Assembly: GCA_030762935.1 (NCBI GenBank)
Contig: CM060898.1
Span: 96,888,781 to 96,952,780, forward strand
Direction of reading: 5' to 3'
Length of the DNA: 64,000 nucleotides
Source: Hymenopus coronatus
Taxonomy: Eukaryota > Arthropoda > Insecta > Mantodea > Hymenopodidae
Position 1 is the first letter of the stretch; each line of letters starts with the position of its first letter. This document shows, in pieces, positions 32,513 to 44,500 of this stretch. The notes beneath the pieces were generated by a model, which saw only the letters and a list, made by a program, of their open reading frames with translations, had not been told where the DNA came from and ran no database searches. The position numbers and the translations under genes are program-made.

Positions 32513-35500
32513 ATTATTCTTGCGGACAGTTATGATTCATAGCAAGCAAAAAGGCTGTAAACTGAAATTTATCAAATTTTGTTACACAGCATAACATTTT
32601 GGCTATTATTTTGTGTAAAGAAGTAGCTGGAAAAGATTGCATTTGCTGTACTGCATATATGAAACAATTCAAAAAATTTGGCAATATATGTAAGAAAATT
32701 ATAAATGCTATACTGAAGTTTTACTGAGTTTTCTTACATTTATACAACAATTTTCAAGAATAACTAATGCATAGGTTTTGTTAGCTTGATATTTAAAATT
32801 TTAAATCACAAATGTTCACTTTTTTAATCAAGATGTGTTTTGAGAACACTTGCTCTCATCTTTAAGTGACAGCTGGCTGAATGCAGTTGAATGTGGAGCA
32901 GAGGGATCTAGTGCTAGCGAGATGAACTGGTGCAAGCTATGTAGCATAGGCATTTGAAATTCATCACTTGTTCTCAGTTCTTGATGATAAGTATTTTCTC
33001 CCAATAAGAGTATATTTATGGAGTTAGTTTTTAACACTAGGTCATTTACACTTTTTATTTATAAGGGACTAGTTTTGGAAGCCACTGCTTCCATTTTTAA
33101 ACCTGGGGCTTTGACTGCTGCTGATGGTTGCAGTTGCCTGCAGTCTGCTCTCTGACAATAGAATGATGACCTTCTTTACAAAGCTGACAACTGCTGGGAT
33201 TTCAAATTTTAAGGTGGTCTTTATATTTGAAAAATAAACCTGGACGCACCAGAAAATCAATAAACACAAAAGATAATGAAGGGTTACAACCTCCAAATTT
33301 AAATAAGATAACATATATAATTAACAACCTAAAAGCATATAAAGCAGTAGGCTCTGATAACATGTTACCTCAATTAAAAAAAAATGTAAATGACATTTTA
33401 TTTATGGACGCTCTTTAACTATTGTGGTTCTCAGTGTCCCATTCTAAATTGGGCGTGAAAGACCACTTAATTTTGCTCAGAGGCCTCTCTATCAGACATG
33501 AGGTTCTTTTACCTGCCGTAAATCTACAACATGGGACCAACGGCTTTACTTCCCTTCCGAAGGAAGCCATGCTAAGGAATTTTGCACCTGAAAAAATCCA
33601 TCATCCTCCACCGGGTTTGAACCCGCACCTTGGGTATATGAAGTCAGCATGGTAACCATTACACCACGGAAAACGACTTACCTCAATTAATATAATATGG
33701 TGGTAGAAATGTAATGAAGAGACTACATAAACTTTGGTTAACATTACAAACAATGAACAAATACCAAGTAAATGGAATAAGAAATAATATACCCAATATA
33801 TAAAAAATGAGATGGACTACAATGCATTAATTATAAACCTATTACATTACTGATATACAGTACAAAATCTCTGCAATTGCTTTGAACAACAGACTGACAG
33901 AGATCACTGAAAATAAACTAAGGCAGGTTTCAAATCAGGTCAGTCAACATTGGACAATATATTCAAGGTGAGACAATTATTTTAAAACTGTTACAAATAT
34001 AACGTTACCTTATTTAACATATCTGCAGGCTATACACAAACATTTAACAAGGTTTGCAGAAGTAAAGTTAGATTAATTGCAATAAACCTTGAGGGTGAAA
34101 ATAAATAATCACTTAGGAGAAGAGATTAATGTTGAAATAGAAGTGAAACAAGGAGACCTCTTATCTGCCACACTATTTAATACTGTAATAAATAAAGTTT
34201 TAAATAAGCTAGATTTGAGAGGTAACATTATATACAGGTTCCTATTATTGCATGGACAAAAACAGCAGCAATAGAAACATTTCAAAAATTAAAAGATGAG
34301 TCAGCAGAGTTTGGACTCCTGATAAATACCCAAAAAACAAAACTCCTCAAATATTCTAAAGGACCAAATAGATGGAAGGCTTGATACAATAAAAGCTGCA
34401 AAATTAAATAAAGCATTTTAATATCTTGGGTTTAGAGTAAATAACTCTATAGGGGAAGAAATGAAAGAAAGGGTGCCTCTTGAAAATAAAGCTTATATCT
34501 ACAAACACAAAATTAGGAAAGTGTAATTCAATTTGAAGATCCATAGCTACTTATGGCTTTGAATCATGGGTACTGAAAGAATGATGACAAAAGCAAAAGT
34601 TATTAATATTGAAAGGGAGTGCTAAGCCAGCAGTGATAGAGGAAGGTTGTGTTTTGAGAGGTGCTCCTGCGGTGAAGGAAGAAGGATCTAAGTCACGATG
34701 GGAGTGGACATTACAGTGTATAGAGCAAGAATTGGACAGTTTAGAAAAGTAAAATTGGTGAATAGTAAACACAGTTTTGGAGAGAAGATGACAAACATAT
34801 TGGTTTTAGCAAGTGTTATAACTTTGTTGCTAGTGATTGGAGGAATTGAGGTAAACCCCGGCCCTGCAGATATAATAACAATGCTGGAAAACCTGACTGA
34901 GAAAATGAACAAAATAGAAGGTATGGAACAACGAATAGGTAAACAATTGGAAAAGATGGCAATAGATATCAAAGAAGATGTTAGAGTTGAGGTGCAGGAA
35001 GCAAGAAGGGAAGTTGAAATGGTTAAGGAAAGAATGGAAAGATTGGAAGAAAGGGAGAGAAGATTTAATTTAGTGTTCACAGGAGTTAAGGAAAGAAGGT
35101 ATAAATGGCCAGCAGAAGAAATATTAGAAATAACGAAGGAAAAGCTGAATTTGGAATTGTACAGATGGGAAATTATTGAAGCTTATCGAGTTGGAAGACA
35201 ACTTGGCAAGAGAACAATTATAGTGAAATTTGCAACAGCCCAATTAGTACATGAAGTACTTAAAAGAGCCAAGAAATTAAAAGGAACAGACATTTTTATT
35301 AATAAAGATTTATCACCTAAGAAGAGAGCTCTGCAAAGAAATTTGGTACAAAAAATGAAAGAAGCAAGAGCCCAGGGAAGAAGAGCTTATATTAGAAATT
35401 TCCAATTGTGGATTGACGGAGAAAAGACATCGCATCTGGACAAGAAGGAGCTAAGAGAACCCCAATCAGGCACAGAGGAAATTACTCAGCAAATGTCAAC

Positions 35501-38500
35501 GCCAACTTTAGGAAGCACAACAGGAAGATCAAAGTCCAAACAAAAAGGAATGGATGTGGGTGAAGACAGTGAAAGTGTGTGTTGGAACCGAAATCTGCCT
35601 GTCAGCATGGATATGAGGACGGCATATGCAGATAGGACGTCATCCAACTTGCCTACGAGAGAAATAACAGCTGACGAAGAAATGACGTCAACAGAGGAAG
35701 CAACAGGAGGAGGAGCCACCAGAGTGACGTCACCTAGGAAAATAGTGTCACCGAGAAGAGGGGAAGTAATAGCCGCACGTAATTTGGCTGCGAAGGGAAA
35801 GAAGGCGTGGCAACAGAGTAGCGGGGAAAATACAGAAGGGGAAGAAGACAACATCATATCATCTGAACATGGCAGCGTGCTAGTTTTAGATAGAAATAAA
35901 ACTATTTCTTCCCGAGAAGGGATACAATTAAGGAGTAAAAGAACTCTAGAAACATTTAGATTTAGATTAGGCTCACAATAGGGAAGGGAGAATATAAGGA
36001 GGCTTGGATTCTGGAATTGTGAGGGAGTTAAAAACAAAATATATGCGGGGAGTTTAAATCAATTATTGACAAAACTTGATTATCTCGCGGTAGCTGAAAC
36101 ATGGCTAAAAGAGGACCAGGTTTACGTAAAGGATTTTGATTTTGTAGGGATAAAAGGAGATAAGGTAGCAAGAAAGGGGAGGGCATCTGGAGGCATAGGC
36201 TTTTTTGTAAAGAAAACGTTAAGTAAAGGAGTTAAAGAAACTTGGTCAAGGAGAAAAGAAATACTATGGATTGTATTAGAGGAGAAACAAATAGTTGAAA
36301 ATGTTATATGTATAGGCATAGTATACAATCCTCCTCTTCCTTCGCGCTTTCATAATCCGGACCTCCTTAAACACCTAGAGATAGAAATAGAACATTTAAA
36401 GGAGAGATATGGTAATTCTGAGATTATATTAATGGGAGACTTTAATATTAGGATTGGCGAAAATGATGTTATTGGAGGGAATAGGTGGATGAGCAATGAT
36501 ACATTAGAGAAACCTGAGAAAATTAGATACAGCAAAGATAAGATAGTTGACAAAGGCTATATGACAAACCAAACAACTATAGAGGCATTGCATTATTATC
36601 AAATGTAGGAAAAATTTTTACTGGTATTATGGCAAGCAGGATACAAACATGGGTTGAAGAATATGATATCCTCTCGGAACTTCAGATGGGCTTTAGAAAA
36701 GGGAGGAGGACAGTTGATAACTTATTTATTATAAAAACACTGGTAGATAAATACTTGAAAGACAAAAGAGGAAAGTTATATATGGCTTTTGTGGATTTAG
36801 AGAAAGCATACGATAGGATAGAGCTTCAATTGCTGTGGCATAAGTTGTTGACTAAAGGAGTGAGTAAACAAATGGTGGACACCCTTAGAGCATTATATAA
36901 GGAAAATACTTTTTGTATAAGAGTGGAGGAAGGGGTTGTAACAAGAGAAATCCAACAAGAGAAAGGCCTTAGACAGGGATGTAAGTTAAGTCCAGTCCTA
37001 TTCAATTTATATATAGATGATGTATTAACAGAAATTGGGAGAAATAATAACTCGATGCCAGTAATTAATAATATTCAGATTCCAGGATTACTGTTTGCAG
37101 ATGATCTAGTTATAGGTGCAATTACAGTGAATGGCTTGAAACAATCCTTGCAAACATTAAATAATTACTGTAAAGAGTGGAGTTTAAAAGTGAACCAGGA
37201 CAAGACGCAGATTGTAGTGTTCAAAAAAGGGGGAAAATTGAGCAAATATGAAAAATGGAAGAATGAGAATGAAAAGGAGTACAGGGTAGTGAGAGAATGT
37301 ATTTATCTAGGAGTTAAAATTGATAGTGGTGGCAATTGGGAAAAGCAAAAGAAATTTGCATTGGCAAAAGGAAAAGGAGCTTTATCAGCTATTAGAAGTT
37401 GCAAATACAAAGCACCTAATATAAATATTAGATGGTTAGAAAAAGTGTACAATATGGTGGTTGAGGCAAAAATGCTATATGGGATAGAAGTATGGGGATT
37501 AGAAGGAGGATGGGAAGGCATAGATGAGGTGCATAGGAAATTTTGCAAAGAAATACTGGGGTTACCAAATGCAACTGTTAGGCAGGTAGCACAAATAGAG
37601 CTGGGTAGAGTGGCAAGTAAGGGAAAGATTATGGAAAGGGCATTGAAATTTTGGCATAGGATATTGAAATTGGAAGAAAGGAATTTGTTAAAACAGTGTT
37701 TAGTATATCAAGAGAAAAGTTTAAAGAACAAGGGATGGGTAGACTGTCTTCGAAATAACCTGGAAAGTAGTGGGTTAGGGGAAATGTGGAGAAGAAGAGA
37801 AAATAATGTGAATAACTTCTGGAAGTTGGCAAGGAAAAGATTTGAGGATATAGAAATACAAAAAATATTTAGTGAAATAACTGAAAAGAGATCTTTAGTT
37901 TTCTATATACCAATGAAAGTCTCATGGGGAAGGGAAAAGTACATTGATGTGACAAATAAAGAGGAGCGAGAAGGTATTGCATGGCTGAAAGCAGGAGTAT
38001 GGAGATTAAAAGGTCTAAGGAAAGGTATTCCACAAAATCAATGTCCTATATGTGGCGGAAATGAAGATATAGAACACATTTTATTTAAATGTAAAGGAAC
38101 TGAAATTTGGAGAAAAAAGTATATTAATAAGAAATGGTTTAAAATAGATAGAAATGTAGTAGTAGTTGAAATGTTTCAAAAAGATAGTAAGAAGATTGGA
38201 CAATTCTTATGCAAAGTGAAAAATAAATGGATATGGACAGTAAATAGACAAAATGGTGTAATAAACTAGAATTAATAAACTATTGTAAAATATGAGTATG
38301 ACCGGTAAAGAGCCAGGGCTGAACACCGATCATATTCACCTGTATAATGCTTAGCATAAATAAATAAATAAATAAATAAATATTGAAAGAAAGATCCTAA
38401 AAAGAATTTTTGGACCAATTAAAGATAAAAGGACAGTGAAGAACCCTGAGAAATAAGGAGTTATATAAAAGGACTAAGAATAAACAATTATTAATTTTAT

Positions 38501-41500
38501 AATGGCAAAGAGACTTAAGTGGTTTGGGCACCTATATAGAATGTCAGATGAGAGAGAAGTTAAGAAAATATATACATGGAAGCCTCTCGAATCAAGATTA
38601 AGGGTAGACCTAAACATAGATGGAGAAATGACATAATTCAAGGCTTAAAAAATATTAAAATAAGAAATTGGGTAGAGATGATTAGAGACTGAATTGAATG
38701 GAAGAAAATTGTAGAAAACGCCAAAATATTCAGTTCATGAAGTTGTAGCGCCTACTAAGAAAAAGGTCTTTATGTTTTCACCCTAAGATATTTACCTACT
38801 GCACTGCCCAACCTTTAGTCAACATGATAATATAACATCAAAATAGTGGAATGCAAGAGAGTGAATGGCTTCACTGCCAACTGCTCTGGCACTGCAGGCA
38901 ATGACACTGATGATACATGAAGATGGCGGGGAAAGCCGGAGAAAACCCACCCCTGTGCATCTTTGTCCACCACATATCTCACATGCAGTCCTTTGGGATC
39001 GAACCTGAGCCATCTAGGTGAGAGGTGCAGTCTATTAAAAAATATGACAGGGCACAACAAATCACATGGGAAAACATCTTAATATGGAAACAAAGTCTCT
39101 CTCATAAACTTTGAAATCCTGCTAGCTGACAACCTAGCGAAGTTTGTTTCACTGCCGGAGGCCACTGTAGGCAACTGCAAACAGCAGTGACAGTCAGAAC
39201 CCCCAGGGTTATAAATGGTAGCAACAGTTCCTAAAACTAGTCCCTCATACATAAAAATTTAGGAGACTTAATGTTAAAAACTGACTCTACAAATATACGT
39301 GTACTATTTTAATGTCACTATTATTAAATTCCTCAAAACATCAATTAATTTGCTCACAAGGTGACAGTTCCAAAAAAATTTTGACATTATTCATCATGAA
39401 GAACTGAGAATGAGTAATGACTTTTGTTGGACAACCTGCATCAATTCATCTCTTCACATGGACATTTTTCTAAAATGCTTTTTTTGGATTCAGGGTGTAT
39501 CAAAATATATATTTCCAATGAAATCTTGGTATCAAATTTTTGGGTGCAATACAATACCTTCTCTGCACACTATGTACATGTACCTGTAGAAAAAATAAAA
39601 ATGGTCAGTTGGAAGTTAAAGATGACTCTTGTTCAGGGTGCCCTTTGATATCTACTGATGATGCTCATGTGAGGAATGTTAACAGAATTGTGCATGCCAC
39701 TCAAAGATTGTCTGTCCGAGAGATTGCAGAAGAATGTAATATTTCAGTTGGATCATGTCATGAAATCCTGACACAGCACCTTGGAATGCACCGTCTTGCT
39801 GCCAAGTTTGTCCCATAGCTCATGAGTGCATTCTGTGAAGAACTTTTGGATTGTGCAAATGAGAATGAAATGCTCCTTAAGAGAATCATAACTAGTGATG
39901 AGGCTTGGATCTATGAGATGTTGAGACCAAGGTTCAATCTTCACAATGGGTCAGGAAAGGTTCTCCAAGACCAAAAAAAGTTCCTCAGATCAAATGTCAA
40001 AACCAAGCTGATAGTTTTCTTTGACTTTGAAGGATTAGTTCATCATGAATTAGTGCTACAGGGGCAAACTGTTAATAAATGGTACTATTGGAACATGTTG
40101 CACAATTACAAGAAAATGTGAGAAGGAAACAGCCCTGAAATGTGGCGAGACAATTCATGGCTCTTGCATCATGATAATGCACCCGCACATTGGTGCGTGA
40201 CTATTGCACAAAAAATGATATAACTGTGCTGCCTAATCCTCCATACTCTCAGACCTGGCCCCACAGACTTTTTTTTTTACTTCCAAAGCTGAAAAGCTTG
40301 TTGAAACGATGAAGATTTGCAACGATAGACAAGATAAAAAAAATTTGCAGACAGAGCTTCGTGTGATCCAGGAAGAGGTGTGCCAAGGCTGCCTTCAGAA
40401 GTTGAAATGGTATTAGGAACAGGTTGTGGAGGAGATTATTTTGAAGGAGACCATGTACAATAAGTAAAAGGCAAGCTTAGAAAAATGTTGTGGACAAAGT
40501 TCTGGAATTATCTGAACAAACCTTGTATGTCCTCAGAATTAAGCTCAATCTTAAAAACATGGTTTTCATTTCTTTTAGTTTCCATATTTTCTATTAATAA
40601 TTCGGTGTCAAGATTTTATTTCTCTTTTTTTCAAGAGTGAGCCTTGAAAACTACACTTCCATAGTGAATTGTACAGACTAGTCCATATTTCTATGGTCAA
40701 TATAATTATAAAGGCAACTGCAACACTCTGTTTAAGTAACACTAACTCCACAAAGGGCATCAACATAAACTTTCATGTTTTAACACTACAAAACTACTTG
40801 AGGAAAATGTCTAAGGTGCTGATAGGAATGTGCCAGATATGTATATACACAGTGTGTAAACTTCTTCCACTCCTGCCTTTGCTGTTACATACCAACTGTC
40901 AAGTGGAACAGTGCTAGTCCTATGCCCACCACGCTGGAACTGTAGGTATAAAAGCATCACTTTTACCACTGTATGACGTTTACTCATATTTTTATGAGGC
41001 CAAGGTTAATTTAGTATCTTTAAGATTTTCTAAGGGGGTATGTTCCTTCATTCTTTATAAGGAACTGCCCCCTGGAAATGGTCCTAATTTTGAGCCTTGC
41101 AGGACTTCCTGGTGTACAGTTTTGAAATCTGATGTTATTTTTTTCTATCACACCATTTGTATTCAGATGATTTATTTCTACATATTATGAGGATAAGACC
41201 AAGTGTTCTTGAAAATATCCTGATTAAAACCAAGTTTGTGAAGCAGAAGTGTTTTTAAAGGTTGACTCACACAATTTAGAAAAGGAATTTAAGTAAAGTA
41301 ATCTGCCCCAAATTTCTAATAATATAATTTGTTGCTTTGATTTTAAGTTCCTACCACTATGTCTTATTTTATGTATCTCTATTATTTGACTAATAGTTTA
41401 GTGAAGATACTCACTCATATCTCATTCTCTTTGCTCCTGACTTACTGATATCTGTAAGGTCACGTGCAAATGAAGACTTTTTCCTCTTCCCTGACCCTGA

Positions 41501-44500
41501 AAAGTTTAAAAAATGCAAATGTAACATACAGCTAACAAAAAGGTTTGATAATAAAGCTTAAAATGTTAATCACTAAGGTGAATTTTATACTAATGCACTG
41601 TATATATATTCAATGGCATACAAGATCAAATTACCAAGTTATGTACATTCAAAGTAACCAGAGATTGGGATCAATAAATCATAATTAGAAAGAAATATGT
41701 AATCAGTCTGCATTTGTAATGAAACTAGAGCTTACTATGCACTTAGTAAAACCTGTCTTTTATCTCTGTGAAGAAACATTTCTAAATTCTAACGTTACCA
41801 AAATTGCTTAAAATACAGACCTAATATGGATTGCCTGCACACACTGCAATGGATAACAGGTTGTAGCAAATGGCTAAAGAAATGTAGGGAAATTCTGATA
41901 GTTGTATTTTGGCTGCAAAGTTAGACTGTGAACCTGAATAAACCGGAGGAATCAAGTTCAAACCTAGATATGAGCAAACTTTTTTTTTTCTTTTCTTTTC
42001 CATCCTAAGAGCAATATTATGTTTATGCTTTAAAATTGCAAATTATCACTATCATTTACAATGATTTATATTGCTTGCTGTTGCTTCCTCTCACATCTGA
42101 TGACTAAAGCTGGATGGTTGTGTATTGACATTGCCCTGAAGTTGTCGGTTGGTGATAAGCAATAGCACAAAGTACTGCGACTTCCCAAAAGAGGCGCTGA
42201 GTAGCTATGTAATAGGATACCATGCCTAATGCTGCCAATAGATAACTTTAATACCCCAGGCAGACACTAACTCACCTTATGCTAAATGTTTCTTACTTAA
42301 GTGATCAGTAATCAAGTCTCCCATGCTTGAATTTCCTATTTGCCTTCCGCACACAACACACTACATTGAAGCAGTTAAATAGGCACTTAGGGAGCACAGA
42401 GCAAAATTACATTTTTGCTGAAAAGCACCTTGGGTATGGCGAAGCAGAATGTTGTTTTCATATAATAGCTGCACAGATTTACAGCAAAAGGTACCCCAAT
42501 AGACCGCATCCCCATTGGCTAATTTTCGAATCTGTATATTGGCATTTATGAGAATGAAGTTCTGTGTTGCCAAATAAAGCAGATAGCGATGCAAGATGTT
42601 CCCATCGCACTCTGGAGTTTGAAGAAAAAGTATTGTGTAGACTGGAAGATGACTGCCAAATAGCACTCACGCTATTCCATGTGCAATGGGCACCAGCCAC
42701 AAAAGTTTATGGCTACTCTACCCCTTCCATCTGCCTTAACTCCAGAGGATTGTAATTTACGCCTCAGTTTTGGCGTAAATTACAAGGCAGCCACCTGAAT
42801 TGTTTTCATTGGTGACCACTCATTCCAGGTTCTCCATTCTGTTTTTTGTGCTGTTGGCTCCCTGACAGGCTTCTCACCCCCAGGGCATTCGCTTGTAAGT
42901 CCTATGGAGTAGCAGTCCTAAATATGGGGAGGGTAAGCCAACTACAAAAAAAAAAAAATGTTAGTTGAGCTTGAACTAGTTCATATAAAAATGAGCTAAC
43001 TACAAAAAAAAGTTGTTAGTTGAGCTTGAATTAGCTCATTTTAGAATGTATTAAGTTTTCAGTATGTACCTACTATTTAAGTCATGAACATGAACATGAT
43101 AGTTAAAAGCATTTGAGATTAAAGCTTAAACATTGGTTAAATAAAAAATTACAGCACAACACAATGTTTCCAGTAAATCACATTCAGCTAAGTGAAGAAA
43201 GGAAGGAAGGAAGAAAGAAAGAAATACAAATCTGTAGTCATGGAAGTTCGAAACTGCAATTTTAATGCATGTGCGCTTTCGCATTCTTGCACCATACCAT
43301 TATGCTAAACATACAGGCTCAAAATTCTTCCATATGTTTTCTAAAGATGCTTAAAGTTGAAGTATGCATCAGTGGCGTGCATACAACCTAGCAATTTTAA
43401 AGCAAAACTCTGTAATTTGTATTTGTAAACCAGGGTTTTTTCCTATCTCAAATTAATTGTCTATATACTGCCTATTACCAGTAAAATTTGTGTGGTGTTA
43501 TTCATTTACACCTGTATATATATAAAATTTTAAGATAAAAATGCATACCTTTACGAGCACCATAATTTGCTCCTGAGTCATGAACTGTTTTGATTTTTGA
43601 TGGTCTGGTGTGCTTCTTTGCCAAACGTGCCTTCACCATCATCACTTTGCCTATTTCTTCTTTTGCTCTTTCTTCTGCAGTGTCTTTCATTTTCTTTCCT
43701 TTTTTCTTCTTTCCTGGCTTTCCCTCTTCTTTATCATGATCCTTCCTTTTCTCTTTGCCTTGTTTTCCATCTATCAGTTGTAATCTTTCTGTTGGAACAA
43801 AAATAATTAAGATAGATATTTGCATTCTAAGCTTCTATACGTGGCCAAGAACAAATTAAAAATGATATCAAACAATTAAACATGTATAAGAAACTATCTT
43901 CTTATATTGCATTGCACAGGTGACTATATTATAAACTGATGAACTAATTAATTAACCAAGCCCCTTTTTTAAAATTATTATGCAATGATCTAGAAGATCT
44001 CTATGGAGAATCCTCTCCTTTACTGTTATGACTGTAAAGCCCCTATTATGGCTGTCTGATGATGCTGGCAATGGAGCCATCCACTCTCTAGCCTCAAGTG
44101 TTTTGTTCCCCATTATATCTAATAATATCTAATAATGAATAAAAAAATCTGACTTGTTTTAACGTGCTCTACATTTTTTGTGTTGTAAGCTTTTGTCCAT
44201 CTGTTAAGGTTTAGCAGTTATGCAAAATTTCGTAAAATTCATCTAGAGTAAAGTAGTCTTCAGAGACTATTCCCAGAAAATTCAAGATATACATTTTATT
44301 TGTCAGGTAAATATTTTTAATATACAATATTTTAATCAAAATCATTACAGCCATTTATGGGAAATTGAAAAACTTTGAAAAAAGTTCCATGTAAAGGGTA
44401 GTTGGAGGTGCGAGGATTTTCTTGAAAAACTTCGGGTCGCATCCTCGGAAAATACCAAACTTAAATACCAAGTTTGGTATTCAATGGTCTTTTTGTTTTG

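Larger units (their letters stand above)
34616..38378 (+). mobile_element. LINE-A copy 1: best-preserved non-LTR retrotransposon, 3763 bp with 11-bp TSD
   Basis: TSD AATATTGAAAG at 34605-34615 and 38379-38389. An 82-nt 5' UTR, ORF1 (34698-35981), ORF2 pieces (35982-38269), and a 109-nt 3' UTR (GAGCCAGGGCTGAACACCG...) ending in an (AAAT)n tail. An internal deletion near 36555 removes the EN C-terminus and RT N-terminus. Everything else is largely intact, so this is a young but defective copy. The clade was not assigned; the 2A motif, APE-type endonuclease and C-terminal CCHC finger would fit the CR1/L2/I groups. Confidence 0.88.
33226..38770 (+). mobile_element. LINE-B: RTE-like non-LTR remnant, interrupted by a SINE and by LINE-A copy 1
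   Basis: Pieces: 33226-33377 ([20 protein letters not shown], the segment before RT), 33678-34615 ([40 protein letters not shown], then ...[20 protein letters not shown]), and 38379-38770 ([33 protein letters not shown]). The post-RT 'RLxWxGHxxRM' domain is typical of RTE-like LINEs. The YADD region is shifted out of frame. Removing the LINE-A copy restores continuity ([14 protein letters not shown]). Confidence 0.7.

Noticed and set aside
33600..33677. tRNA gene on the minus strand
   Set aside because: It is the head of SINE-3, flanked by a 13-bp TSD that includes the body and tail.
34688..35080. 130-codon minus-strand open frame
   Set aside because: Antisense shadow of LINE-A ORF1; the purine-rich sense strand makes long S/L-rich antisense frames.
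35486..36037. 183-codon minus-strand open frame
   Set aside because: Antisense of the ORF1/ORF2 junction; no domain of its own.
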